From: Streptomyces collinus Tu 365
Lineage (GTDB): Bacteria > Actinomycetota > Actinomycetes > Streptomycetales > Streptomycetaceae
DNA length: 64,000 bases
Assembly: GCF_000444875.1 (NCBI RefSeq)
Contig: NC_021985.1
Location: 558,001 to 622,000 of the forward strand
Direction of reading: 5' to 3'
The position numbers and the translations under genes were made by a program. The stretch's first letter is position 1; each line of letters opens with the position of its first letter. This document shows positions 1 through 8,426 of the stretch, piece after piece. The notes below the pieces were generated by a model. It saw nothing but the letters and a program-made list of their open reading frames with translations. It was not told the origin of the DNA and searched no databases.

Positions 1-1
1 C

Positions 2-232
2 TTCTTCGGTGTCGCGGGTGGCACGGCCCGCGGGATCGTGTTCGCCGTCGCGGGTGTGTTCGCCGTGGTGGCGGCGGTCCGGCACCAGCCCGGCAAGGCG
101 AAGGGCATGGACGACACGCTGCGCGCGTTCCGGGATCTGCCGGCCGGCCCGTGGCTGCTCGCGGTGATCGCGCTCGGTCTTGCGGCGTTCGGCGTCTTCT
201 CCTGGTGCGAGGCCCGCTGGCGCAAGCTCTGA
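2..232 (+). CDS. DUF1206 membrane protein, C-terminal fragment
   Basis: The reading frame is open from the window edge and ends at a TGA at 230-232, so only the last 76 or so residues are present. They contain the end of a DUF1206 repeat: a glycine-rich membrane segment with the motif GTARGIVFAVAG, a linker resembling GKAKGMDDTLR, and a last helix ending FSWCEARWRKL. DUF1206 proteins are integral membrane proteins of unknown function that are common in Actinobacteria. The true start lies upstream of the window. The family call is firm; nothing can be said about its operon. Confidence 0.75.
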   Translation, partial: FFGVAGGTARGIVFAVAGVFAVVAAVRHQPGKAKGMDDTLRAFRDLPAGPWLLAVIALGLAAFGVFSWCEARWRKL

Positions 233-418
233 CCCTTGGCAGCTGGTGCGCGGAGCGGGGACATGGCTCAGCAGCGGACGGTCCGGGTCAGCAGGTGACC
301 GGCCGGGCGCCCACCGTGACGTCCTCGACGAGTGGCAGGCGGGCCAGCCGCGACTGCGTCCGGGCTCCGCAGCCATGTTCCCTGCCTGGCCGAGTCGGCA
401 GTGCCGCGGAGGCCCTGG

Positions 419-1180
419 CTACTCCTCGGGCTCCCAGGCGATCAGCCGCTCGAACACCTGCTGGTCGCCCTCGGTCTTCAGGTCGCTCATCGTGAGGCGG
501 CCCCAGACGAAGAGGAGCAGCTGCTCGGCCGTGCCCGTCGCCGAAGCGGAGGGGGGTGCGGCGTCGTCCGTGAGGGGTGCGGGCCAGGCGCCGGTGCCGT
601 CCAGCGTGAGGAGCCAGGAGCGGCCCTCGGTGGCGTGGTAGTGGATGGTGGCCGGTTCGTGCGGCCAGGCCGCCGGGGTGGAGTTGCAGGTGTCGAGGAA
701 CTCGGCCACACCGTCGATCGCGACGTCCGCCGGCATCGGCTGCACGGCGCCCGCGGCGAGCTGGGCGTCGTAGGTGTGCACCAGCACCTCGTGCACCCGG
801 CGCCGGGCGACGCCCCAGGAGTTCGCCGGGGACACGCCGGCGCTCCACCACGTCCAGCACGCGCGCTCCGGGCCGGCCTCGCGCAGCGCGCTCAGCAGCA
901 GCTCGTTCGACTCGGTGTACCAGGCCAGCAGCGCCTCGAGCTCGCGTGGCGCCTCCGTGGCGTCCTTGGCCGGCGGAGCCTCGGCCGGCCCCGCGGCGAC
1001 GACGGCGGCCCACCAGCGCTGGCCCGTACCCAGGTGCTGCACCAGATCGAACAACGTCCACTCGGGGCAGGACGGCACCGGCGCGTCGAGGCCGGGCGCG
1101 GCGGCAACCGCACTCCGGAACGCGGCCGACCGCTCATCGAGCAGCTGCAGCAGGGCGGAGTACTCAAGACTGTCTGTCAC
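419..1180 (-). CDS. Maleylpyruvate isomerase-family mycothiol-dependent enzyme
   Basis: A 253-residue protein of the DinB-like/MDMPI fold. Residues 1-150 carry the N-terminal metal-binding four-helix bundle: the motif CPEWTLFDLVQHLGTGQRWW with its histidine, then RRRVHEVLVHTYDAQL with more histidines that probably complete the metal site. Residues 160-250 form a C-terminal domain holding TIHYHATEG. Family members use mycothiol for isomerisation or thiol transfer, but most Streptomyces paralogues have no assigned substrate. It is a single gene that runs towards the window start. A second member of the family lies at 3948-4736. Confidence 0.82.
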   Translation of the reverse strand: MTDSLEYSALLQLLDERSAAFRSAVAAAPGLDAPVPSCPEWTLFDLVQHLGTGQRWWAAVVAAGPAEAPPAKDATEAPRELEALLAWYTESNELLLSALREAGPERACWTWWSAGVSPANSWGVARRRVHEVLVHTYDAQLAAGAVQPMPADVAIDGVAEFLDTCNSTPAAWPHEPATIHYHATEGRSWLLTLDGTGAWPAPLTDDAAPPSASATGTAEQLLLFVWGRLTMSDLKTEGDQQVFERLIAWEPEE

Positions 1181-1252
1181 ATCGCTTACCTATCACCCCT
1201 GCTCAACCGACCGCATCCGAGTTTTCCAGGCCCTCGGCGAGACAGCGCTCCG

Positions 1253-2695
1253 TCAGCGGCTGACGTCCGGGTCCGGCACCCGCCGGCCGTGGGTGAGCAG
1301 GTCGCCGACCGCCGCGATCCCCGCCGCGATCGCCCGCTCGGGCACGTCACCGAAGCCCAGGACGAGTTGGGGCGGCCCGGCACCGCCCGAGGCACGGCAC
1401 GCACTCATCCCGTATAGGCCGACCCGGCGGGCACGCGCCGCTGCGATCACCGTCGACTCATCGACTTCGTGGGGAAGATGGGCCACGGCGTGGAACCCCG
1501 CAGCGAGGCCGGTCAGGCGCACCTCAGGGGCGTGCTCGGCCAGGGCGGCGCGCAGCGTACGGCAGCGGGCCCCGTACAGGGTGCGCATACGGCGCAGATG
1601 GCGGTCGTAGCGGCCCGATTCGATCAGTCGGGCCAGGGCGAGTTGGTCGAGGGTGGGTGTGCCGCGGTCGGCGCTCCGCTTCGCCTCGGTGAGCGGCGCG
1701 GTGAGCGCGCGGGGGCTCAGCAGCCAGCCGATGCGCAGGGCGGGGGCCAGGGACTTGCTGACGGTGCCGATCGAGACGACCCGGTCCGCCGCGAGGCCCT
1801 GGAGGGCGCCGACCGGCTCGCGGTCGTAGCGGAACTCGGCGTCGTAGTCGTCCTCGACGACATACGCGTCGTGGCGCCGCGCCCACGCGAGCAGGGCGTG
1901 CCGGCGTTCCGGGGCGAGGAGGACACCGGTGGGCCACTGGTGGGCCGGGGTGACGATCGCCGCGCGAGCGCCGCTCGCCTCCAGGGCCGCAACGTCGACT
2001 CCGCGCGCGTCGACCGGGACGGGGACCGGTGTGAGGCCCGCCGCACGGATGGCCGCGCTCGTCGAAGCGGGACTGCCCGGGTCCTCGTGTGCGACGGCAC
2101 CGACGCCGGCGCGGGCCAGCACCTGGAGGGTGAGGGCCAGTCCCTGGGCGTAGCCGGAGCAGATGAGGGTGTGGTCGGGTTCGGCGGCGGCCGCGCGGAT
2201 CCGGCGCACGTACGCGGCGACGACCGTGCGCAGGTCCAGGCTGCCGCGCGGATCTCCGTAGCCGAGGTCTGCGGTCGGCATCCGGCGGGCCGCCTCCCTG
2301 ACCGCCCACAGCCAGTCGGCACGCGGGAACGAGGCGAGGTCGGGCACGCCGTGCCGGAAGTCGGCCACTAGGGGCGGGAGTTGGTCCGTGCGCTCGGCCG
2401 GTGGCTCGGCGGGGGCGGCAGGGGCACAGGCGGCGACACGGGTGGCCGAACCGACCCTGGTGACCAGGTAGCCCTCGGCCTGCAGTTGGGCGTAGCAGTC
2501 CTGGACCAGACCGCGGGACAGGCCCAGTGAACGCGCCAGCTCACGTGAGGAGGGAAGACGTTCGCCGGCGGCGAGGCGGCCGCCACGGATCGCGTCCCGC
2601 AACTGGCGTTCCACCTGGGCACGCAGCTGCTCCCCACTGCTCCGGTCGACGGCCAGCAGCAGCTCGGGAGACAAACCGGCCCACTGCACAGTCAT
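1253..2695 (-). CDS. MocR/PdxR-type GntR-aminotransferase transcriptional regulator
   Basis: A 480-residue protein with an N-terminal GntR winged helix (about residues 15-85, with LPSSRELARSLGLSRGLVQD) joined to a full-length class-I aminotransferase-like domain. The PLP lysine lies in SIGTVSKSLAPALRIGWL, preceded by the YVVEDDYDAEFRYDREP motif typical of MocR proteins. MocR regulators sense PLP or amino compounds and usually control the divergent gene, here an MFS transporter whose ATG is 47 bp away. An in-frame GTG or TTG upstream would add about ten residues. I chose the ATG at 2695 because the GntR homology starts just after it and the longer start would leave almost no promoter. Confidence 0.88.
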   Translation of the reverse strand: MTVQWAGLSPELLLAVDRSSGEQLRAQVERQLRDAIRGGRLAAGERLPSSRELARSLGLSRGLVQDCYAQLQAEGYLVTRVGSATRVAACAPAAPAEPPAERTDQLPPLVADFRHGVPDLASFPRADWLWAVREAARRMPTADLGYGDPRGSLDLRTVVAAYVRRIRAAAAEPDHTLICSGYAQGLALTLQVLARAGVGAVAHEDPGSPASTSAAIRAAGLTPVPVPVDARGVDVAALEASGARAAIVTPAHQWPTGVLLAPERRHALLAWARRHDAYVVEDDYDAEFRYDREPVGALQGLAADRVVSIGTVSKSLAPALRIGWLLSPRALTAPLTEAKRSADRGTPTLDQLALARLIESGRYDRHLRRMRTLYGARCRTLRAALAEHAPEVRLTGLAAGFHAVAHLPHEVDESTVIAAARARRVGLYGMSACRASGGAGPPQLVLGFGDVPERAIAAGIAAVGDLLTHGRRVPDPDVSR

Positions 2696-2742
2696 GGAAT
2701 TGGAGCTTACCGGTGATCCGGTCACTCCCTAACGTCGACGGC
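2696..2742. promoter_or_regulatory. Divergent MocR/MFS promoter region with inverted repeat
   Basis: Both promoters must fit into 47 bp. The gap contains the perfect inverted repeat ACCGG-TGAT-CCGGT at 2709-2722, a plausible binding site for the MocR-type regulator. Neither start codon has a clear ribosome site, so short-leader or leaderless transcripts are likely. The operator role is inferred from position. Confidence 0.4.
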
Positions 2743-3951
2743 ATGACCTCTGCTGCGAACTCGGCCGCCGACCCCGCCACGACGGTTCCCGCGCCCTTGC
2801 CACCACCCTTGCTCAGCCGTGCCCTGCTGCTGCGGCTCGTGAGCGTGGTGGCCGTGACCGTGAGCTTCTTCCTGCTGCTGTCGGCGGTGCCCACGCACGC
2901 CGGCCGTGGCGCGGCGGGCCTGGCGACGGGCGCCCTGATGCTGTCCACGGTGCTGGGTGAGCTGGCCGGCCCCCGGATCCTCGGGCGGTACGGCCACCGG
3001 GGTCCCCTGGCGGCCGGGTTGTTCCTGCTAGGCGCCCCCGCCCTCGCACTGCCCCTCGACGACGGTGCGGCCTGGACCGCTTCGATGTGTCTCGTACGCG
3101 GTCTGGGGTTCGGCCTCACGATGGTCGCGGGCGGCGCCCTGACCGCTGCGCTGATCCCCGCCGAGCGCCGGGGCGAAGGGCTGGCCCTGGTCGGCGTGGT
3201 GGGCGGTGTGCCGGCGCTCGTCACCCTGCCCCTCGGGGTTTGGATGTGCGAACACCTCGGTTACGCCCCGCTCACCGTGACCGCAGGCCTGGCGGCCCTC
3301 GCGGCGATCCCGACCGTGGCGGCACTTCGAGAGCTACAGCCGCCGGACGGCTCCGGGGCACCGGCCGTGGGGGCGGATACGCGAGCGCTCGGCATGGTGG
3401 CCGCCGTACGCACCGCCGGGCTGCGGCGTCCCACCTCGGTGTTCTTCGCCACGGCCCTCGCCGCCGGGATCCTGGTGACGTTCCTGCCGTTGGCCGTCGC
3501 GCACGGGTCGGCGGGCATCGCAACGGCGGCCCTGCTGGTGCAGAGCTCCGCCTCCACCGCGGCCCGCTACGCGGCGGGCCGGTACGGCGACCGCCGGGGC
3601 GCCACGCGGCTCGTCGCCCCCGGTCTGCTCGCGTCGGCGGCAGGGCTGTCGGTGCTGGCGGCCACGGCCGGCCCGGTCGCCGTACTGACGGGCACGGCCC
3701 TCTTCGGCGCCGGCTTCGGTGTCGTCCAGAACGCCACCCTCACCGTGATGTACGGTCGTGTCTCCCGCTCGTCGTACGGCACCGTCTCCGCACTGTGGAA
3801 CCTCGCCTACGACGGCGGCATGGGGATTGGCGCCGCAGGCTTCAGCCTGCTCACGGCGCACACGGGTTACGCCTGGGGGTTCGCGCTGACGGCGCTGCTG
3901 ATGCTGACCGCACTGGGGCCGGCGACGCGTGACCGGCGGTCGGCGCCGTGA
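2743..3951 (+). CDS. MFS transporter
   Basis: A 402-residue protein with about 12 predicted transmembrane helices and a proline/alanine-rich cytoplasmic N-terminus. The loop after helix 2 reads GPRILGRYGHRGPLAAG, a variant of the MFS G-x-L-a-D-r-x-G-r-[KR] motif, and RYAAGRYGDRRG repeats it at mid-protein. Members exchange small molecules across the cytoplasmic membrane, often as drug or metabolite exporters. The ATG at 2743 was chosen over upstream in-frame starts because they lie inside the divergent regulator. The stop overlaps the next gene by 4 nt, which points to one transcript with the mycothiol-type enzyme. Its regulation is probably by the MocR protein. Confidence 0.85.
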   Translation: MTSAANSAADPATTVPAPLPPPLLSRALLLRLVSVVAVTVSFFLLLSAVPTHAGRGAAGLATGALMLSTVLGELAGPRILGRYGHRGPLAAGLFLLGAPALALPLDDGAAWTASMCLVRGLGFGLTMVAGGALTAALIPAERRGEGLALVGVVGGVPALVTLPLGVWMCEHLGYAPLTVTAGLAALAAIPTVAALRELQPPDGSGAPAVGADTRALGMVAAVRTAGLRRPTSVFFATALAAGILVTFLPLAVAHGSAGIATAALLVQSSASTAARYAAGRYGDRRGATRLVAPGLLASAAGLSVLAATAGPVAVLTGTALFGAGFGVVQNATLTVMYGRVSRSSYGTVSALWNLAYDGGMGIGAAGFSLLTAHTGYAWGFALTALLMLTALGPATRDRRSAP

Positions 3952-4736
3952 CCGGCCCGGCAGGGGAAGGGCACCCCGTCTTCGGCACGACGGAGGATGA
4001 GGCCGTCGGACACGTCGTCGCGTCCGGCGCCCGCCTCGTACGGACCGCGGCGCGCCTCTCCGACACCGCGTTGCGGGCCCCGTCGGCGCTGCCGGGGTGG
4101 ACGCGCGGCCACGTCCTGGCGCATGTCGCCCACAGCGTCGACGCGTACGTGTGGCTGCTCGGGCTCGCGCACACCGGCCGTGCACCGGGACCGCGCACGG
4201 GCGCAGCGGCGCTGGCGTCCGCGGTCGAGCGGGACGCGCTGCTGTCCGCCGACGCCATCGCGGCCCGTTTGCGGCAGAACCTGGACCGTTTCACCGCGCG
4301 AGCCCGCGCGATGCCCGCCCCCGCCTGGGAGCGCCTGGTGCCGGCGCTGGCCGGCTGGCGACACCCCGCCCGGTACGTCCTGCTGCGGTGCCTGCGCGAG
4401 TTGGAGACCCATCACCTCGATCTGGACACCGGCCACGGCACCGAGCAGTGGCCCGCCGCCTACGTCACGTGGGCACTGGACGACACCCTCGCCACCCTGC
4501 GCACCCAGGGTTTCCGGCTCGCCTCGGTGGAGGCCGTGGACCTCGGCCGGCGCTGGTCCCTGGCGGCGCAGGGAGCCTCGGTCGCCGGAGCCGGGCACCA
4601 GGTGCTCGGCTGGCTCACCGGGCGGACTCCGGCCGGCGCGCTGACGGCCGACCGTCCGGCGCGTCTCCTGCCACACCCGCCCGCGTGGCCCCAGCCGCCG
4701 CTGCCCGGGTGGGGGCACGCGGGCGACGAGGTGTGA
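3948..4736 (+). CDS. Maleylpyruvate isomerase-family mycothiol-dependent enzyme
   Basis: A 262-residue DinB-like/MDMPI protein. The N-terminal bundle contains LPGWTRGHVLAHVAHSVDAY, where the histidines are the expected metal ligands, and LRELETHHLDLDTG supplies the distal histidine pair. The C-terminal half resembles the sterol-carrier-like MDMPI C domain. The GTG start overlaps the MFS stop codon (GTGA), so the pair should be translationally coupled. Together with the MocR regulator this suggests a small module that modifies a compound through mycothiol chemistry and exports it, comparable in outline to mycothiol-conjugate detoxification. That function is inference; the family call is firm. 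Confidence 0.82.
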   Translation: MTGPAGEGHPVFGTTEDEAVGHVVASGARLVRTAARLSDTALRAPSALPGWTRGHVLAHVAHSVDAYVWLLGLAHTGRAPGPRTGAAALASAVERDALLSADAIAARLRQNLDRFTARARAMPAPAWERLVPALAGWRHPARYVLLRCLRELETHHLDLDTGHGTEQWPAAYVTWALDDTLATLRTQGFRLASVEAVDLGRRWSLAAQGASVAGAGHQVLGWLTGRTPAGALTADRPARLLPHPPAWPQPPLPGWGHAGDEV

Positions 4737-4888
4737 GTCGGCGTGCGATCACTCGGTGCGCAGCAGTTCGGCTCCCGATCTCTCCGGCGATGTCGCGCGG
4801 GCCGTGTGGAACGCCTCGGCCGATTTGCCGCCCTTGAACCACTCATCACCGTTCATCACCGGGCGCCATGTGCGCATAGCCTCAGGCC

Positions 4889-5362
4889 ATGATCAGTGAC
4901 TGGCGGAAGGACCGGATCGGGGCTGCTCTGCGGGGCGAGAATCCGACCGTGTTGCGGCGACTCGATGCCGGCTTCGCAGTGATCGGCGACGTCCAGTTCC
5001 TGCCCGGCTACTCGCTTCTCCTCGCGGACGAGCCGGATGTTCAGCGGCTGTCCGACCTGCCCAGGGCCAGGCGGTTGTCGTTCCTGGCCGACATGGACCG
5101 TCTCGGAGAAGCGGTCGAGCGGGCCTGCCGACGGCTGGACCCCGGATTCCGCCGGGTCAACCTGGAGATCCTCGGCAACACGGATCCGTTCCTGCACGCC
5201 CACATCTGGCCGCGGTTCGAATGGGAGCCGGCCGAGGTGGTGCACAAGCCGGTGTGGCTGTATCCGGGTGACCGGTGGAGTGACGAGCGGTTCAGGCTCG
5301 GCCCGCAGCACGACGGGCTGCGTGATGCGATCGGTGGCGAACTGGACCGGCTGGCTGCCTGA
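4889..5362 (+). CDS. HIT-like hydrolase (diadenosine tetraphosphate hydrolase type)
   Basis: A 157-residue protein whose central strand-loop NLEILGNTDPFLHAHIWPRF (about residues 91-110) matches the HIT-family active-site region. The histidines at about 103 and 105 correspond to the first two of the classical H-x-H-x-H triad. The third position is tryptophan, a variant seen in Streptomyces proteins annotated as Ap4A hydrolases. Members hydrolyse nucleoside phosphates or phosphoramidates in the cytoplasm. It is a single gene with a 150-bp leader in which I see no other element. The substrate is unknown and the altered triad may mean reduced or different activity. Confidence 0.72.
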   Translation: MISDWRKDRIGAALRGENPTVLRRLDAGFAVIGDVQFLPGYSLLLADEPDVQRLSDLPRARRLSFLADMDRLGEAVERACRRLDPGFRRVNLEILGNTDPFLHAHIWPRFEWEPAEVVHKPVWLYPGDRWSDERFRLGPQHDGLRDAIGGELDRLAA

Positions 5363-5469
5363 CGGTACGGGGGCCGACTACCGCCCATCGGCCTGTTGAG
5401 GCGGGCTCGGCGCGCTTCACTGCTGGGGCCGACCCGCCGCCTCCTCCCCCGGCGGCGGTGCTGGTCCGG

Positions 5470-5955
5470 TCACCAGCCGTGGGTTCGGGCTCCTCCCTTG
5501 AAGGGGCCCCGGACCTCGGGAGTGATCCAGCCTCCGTAGAAGTCGCCTTCCTGTGGCTGCACCGGGTAGCCGTCGACGGTGCAGCGGTCGACTCTCCCGG
5601 CGTAGAAGGCGAAGTGGTCCGCGAGTTCCTCGTAGGGCGGCCGCGGGTCGGGGTAGCTCCACGCGGCGAGGGCACGGATGTCGGGTCCCACCAGGACGTC
5701 CCAGTAGTCGGCCACGCCCTTCCACTCGCACCAGGTGCGGTGGGAGGCGGGCCGCAGGAGGTCACTTCGGATGTCCGCAGGGGGCACGTAGAACACCGGC
5801 GGGTGGCTGGTCTCCATGATCTTCCAGGCGCCGGTCGTGTCGGCGAGAACCTCGCCTGCGCACTCGACGACGATCCGCCGCGGGTCGCGGCGCAGAGCAG
5901 GCGGACGCGGGTAGTCCCACACCGACTCCGTCGGCATGGTCTCGTGTGACGGCAT
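5470..5955 (-). CDS. DUF427 domain protein
   Basis: A 161-residue cytoplasmic protein of the DUF427 family. Recognisable motifs are ESVWDYPRPPAL near the start, RIVVECAGEVLADT, HPPVFYVPPADI, the tryptophan-rich HRTWCEWKGVADYWDV, and the C-terminal FYGGWITPEVRGPFKGG. The family forms a small beta-barrel fold and has no established biochemical role. The ATG at 5955 follows GAGAGG at good spacing. The gene stands alone and faces the HIT gene tail to tail. The family call is strong; the function is unknown. Confidence 0.85.
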   Translation of the reverse strand: MPSHETMPTESVWDYPRPPALRRDPRRIVVECAGEVLADTTGAWKIMETSHPPVFYVPPADIRSDLLRPASHRTWCEWKGVADYWDVLVGPDIRALAAWSYPDPRPPYEELADHFAFYAGRVDRCTVDGYPVQPQEGDFYGGWITPEVRGPFKGGARTHGW

Positions 5956-6225
5956 GGAGGCCTCTCTTCACAGAGCACAATGCGTACACTCGCCCTTCGC
6001 CGCGGGTTCCCGGCACGGATGCGTCTGAGGGGGCCCTCCGCCACCGCTGGGCCGAGCGCGACGAGGCCTACGGCGGCTTCGTCGCACATCGGTCCCAGGC
6101 ACCGGCCATGCTTCCGGGCCGCCGAGGCTGACCCGCTTTCCGCCGATCGGCGGCCGCCACTGGTCCGGTACGCCGGTTGCGCGCCGACCGGTACGCCGAG
6201 CGGGTACAGCCCGTACGGCGAGCCC
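5956..6225. other. Non-coding stretch upstream of DUF427
   Basis: These 270 bp hold the DUF427 ribosome site and presumably its promoter at the left end. I find no convincing gene, and the open frames here lack plausible protein composition. The right end runs into the 25-bp tandem repeat. Confidence 0.4.
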
Positions 6226-6275
6226 GTGCAGCCGGTGCGCCGGGGCGGTCGTGCAGCCGGTGCGCCGGGGCGGTC
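6226..6275. repeat. Perfect 25-bp tandem duplication
   Basis: The 25-bp unit starting GTGCAGCCGGTGCGCC occurs twice without mismatch at 6226-6250 and 6251-6275, and a third copy begins and degenerates after 6276. It lies 14 bp beyond the 3' end of the minus-strand STAS gene. It could be replication slippage, or part of a GC-rich transcript-end structure. Confidence 0.8.
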
Positions 6276-6289
6276 GTGCCGTGGATGCC

Positions 6290-6697
6290 CTATCGAGCCG
6301 CCGTGTCGCGCACGGACCGATCCGGCGCCTCGTCCTCCCGGCCCAGGAGGGATTCACACGCAGCGTCCACGGTGTCGAATATCCGGCAGCTCATACCGAC
6401 CCCGGTCAGATCGAGCACACGTCGCACCACCTCGGTGGGCGCGGCCAGGGACACGGATCCGTCGACGTTACGCATCTCATTGATGGTCCGGATGATGACA
6501 CGCAGCCCGGACGAGTCCATGAACGGCACACCCGCCAGGTCCAGCACCAGATGACGTCGTCCATGCACCACCTGGCCTGCCAACTGGTGCTGAAGGACGA
6601 GGCCGGTGTCGGCGTCGAGCTCTCCGCAGACGGTGATGATCGCGGCGTCGGAGCCGATCACGGCCACCTCGACACCCAGACCTGCTGGTTCGCTCAC
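6290..6697 (-). CDS. STAS-domain anti-sigma factor antagonist (RsbV-like)
   Basis: A 135-residue single STAS domain. The phosphorylation loop reads DLAGVPFMDSSGLRVI with the conserved serine at about residue 62. Such proteins bind an RsbW-type kinase when unphosphorylated and free a stress sigma factor. Partner candidates nearby are the RsbW-like gene at 8427-8906 and the SpoIIE phosphatases further on. The GTG start at 6697 follows GAGGAG at correct spacing. A sigma-B-like promoter (6737-6761) lies just upstream, suggesting feedback control. The C-terminal tail of about 15 residues is charged and not part of the fold. Confidence 0.88.
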   Translation of the reverse strand: MSEPAGLGVEVAVIGSDAAIITVCGELDADTGLVLQHQLAGQVVHGRRHLVLDLAGVPFMDSSGLRVIIRTINEMRNVDGSVSLAAPTEVVRRVLDLTGVGMSCRIFDTVDAACESLLGREDEAPDRSVRDTAAR

Positions 6698-6736
6698 AAG
6701 TTCTCCTCGGACGGGCTTTACAGGACAGCAGCCCAG

Positions 6737-6761
6737 TTACCCCGTCCGGTGATGTTCATCC
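6737..6761 (-). promoter_or_regulatory. Sigma-B-like promoter for the STAS gene
   Basis: Read on the minus strand, GGAT (6761-6758), 15 bp, then GGGTAA (6742-6737) fits the S. coelicolor sigma-B pattern GNNT-N14-16-GGGTAY except for the last base. It lies about 40 bp before the start codon. Pattern match only. Confidence 0.4.
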
Positions 6762-7055
6762 ACGTGGGTTGCGGATTGCCGGCGGGCAACCGAGGGCCGC
6801 CGGCCCCAGGCCCTTCGCGAAAGCGGATCCTCACCGCGCCGTGCAGGTGTGGATCAGGGCGAGAAGACTTGCTTGCTGGCGGCCGCCGACGAGGACGCGG
6901 TGATGCGCCACCACGCTCGATGCGCTGACTCCGGTCCTCGTCTGGCAGCCGCCGGACAGCGGCGACCGCACGGCGAATTGACCCGGTGGGCTTTGCGTAC
7001 CGGCGCGGAGCACAAGGTCGGTCACAGGTCGAGAGGGCGGCTGACCTCAGGTTCG
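6762..7055. other. Intergenic region without a recognisable gene
   Basis: About 290 bp between the promoter of the STAS gene and the 3' end of the membrane-protein gene. Short open frames exist on both strands but none has family features or a ribosome site. Confidence 0.4.
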
Positions 7056-8330
7056 TCAGCGCATGTCCGTGAGGAGAGTTTTGAGTGCGGTCTCCTGCTG
7101 GGCCGGTGACATCGGCGGGTTCGAGTGGTCAATGCCGAAGGTCTTCAGGACCTGGTCCATCTGCGCGTCGATGAACGTCCAGCCGGTGTTGTCCAGCGGC
7201 TGCAGCGAAGGCTGGTCGGCATCCCAGAGGTCCCGCAGCGACTGGGCAGCGGCGTGGGCGCCCTTCGCGTTCCCCGACTGGGCGTCCTTGAGCGAGGTCG
7301 ACGCGAGTGCCTTCAGTGCGTCGACCTTCGTGGACGGGAACTTCTTCACGGCCTGGCCGGGGGCGAGGTGGACGGTGGAGGTGGCGTCCTCCTCCGGCGC
7401 CGGGCCGACGTGCGGCTGGCTGTGCGCCCAGACCAACAGACTTCCGGTGAAGACGGCGAGGAGGCCGAAGCCCGCAAGCGCGATGTGCTCCCTGCGCGGG
7501 TTCGCGGTGATTTGCGGAGTGTGCGCAGCGTCGTACGTCTCGGTCACGTCGGAGCGCGTCACCGTCAGGTAGATGACAGTCGCCAGGATCAGGCCGAGGA
7601 AGATCAGGCTGGTGGTGAAGGTACCCAGCGCGAGACCGGTCGGCTCGCCCGGCTGAGCGACCTTCGGGGAGGCGAGCCAGTCGCCGATGTTGGCACCCAG
7701 CGGGCGGGTCAGGATGTAGGCGAGCCAGAAGGAGAGCACCGGGTTGGCACCGAACTTCCACAGCAGCGTGATCGCCGCGATGAGGCCGAGCGGCAGCAGG
7801 ACGGAGACTCCGGGGCTCCAGCCGGTGAGCTCGAGGGTCCAGTCGCCGGTCGCGGTGCCGAGCGCGAAGGTGACGAGTACGGCGAGCCAGTAGAACGACT
7901 CACGCGGCAGCGTCGTGACGGAGTGGATCGAGAGGGTGCGCTCGCGCAGCCACCACACGCCGAAGACGACGGCGAGCAGGACCGAGAACACGGCGGAGCT
8001 GATCCACAGCGGTACGTTGAGCTGGTCGGTGAGGATGTCGGTGTACAGCGTGCCCGTGACACTGACGACGACCACGGTCAGCCAGTACGGGAAGGGGACG
8101 TACCGCTTGAGCCGCAGCTGGACGCCCAGGACCACCACGAACACCGCGGTGAAGATCCAGGCGGTGTTCATGAGGCCGACGCCGAGCTTCATGTTGATCC
8201 AGTCGGCGAAGCTCTCGCCGACGGTCGTGCACAGGATCTTGATCACCCAGAACCAGATGGTGACCTCGGGAACCTTGTTCAGCATCAGCCGCCCGCTGCG
8301 GCTTGTCCGAGCTTCGCTTGTCGTTGTCAT
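7056..8330 (-). CDS. COG4705/DUF347-type multi-pass membrane protein
   Basis: A 424-residue protein. The N-terminal motif LNKVPEVTIWFWVIKILCT followed by TVGESFADWIN, and the later ILTRPLGANIGDWLASP, are the repeated signature of the COG4705 membrane-protein family (DUF347 repeats). About eight to nine hydrophobic helices fill residues 20-260. A final helix near 285-305 is followed by a roughly 110-residue soluble C-terminal part rich in alanine. The role is unknown, though relatives are sometimes linked to manganese or metal stress. The ATG at 8330 was preferred to a start 11 codons upstream because of the CGAGG-like site and the homology boundary. Confidence 0.8.
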   Translation of the reverse strand: MTTTSEARTSRSGRLMLNKVPEVTIWFWVIKILCTTVGESFADWINMKLGVGLMNTAWIFTAVFVVVLGVQLRLKRYVPFPYWLTVVVVSVTGTLYTDILTDQLNVPLWISSAVFSVLLAVVFGVWWLRERTLSIHSVTTLPRESFYWLAVLVTFALGTATGDWTLELTGWSPGVSVLLPLGLIAAITLLWKFGANPVLSFWLAYILTRPLGANIGDWLASPKVAQPGEPTGLALGTFTTSLIFLGLILATVIYLTVTRSDVTETYDAAHTPQITANPRREHIALAGFGLLAVFTGSLLVWAHSQPHVGPAPEEDATSTVHLAPGQAVKKFPSTKVDALKALASTSLKDAQSGNAKGAHAAAQSLRDLWDADQPSLQPLDNTGWTFIDAQMDQVLKTFGIDHSNPPMSPAQQETALKTLLTDMR

Positions 8331-8426
8331 GCGACGAGGTTGGCTCGGACGGCCTGAATACAACCTGACTACACGGTTGCCTGAGGTGTGGAAAAGGTCA
8401 CTTCGATGCGACCGTGACCCTCGTGG

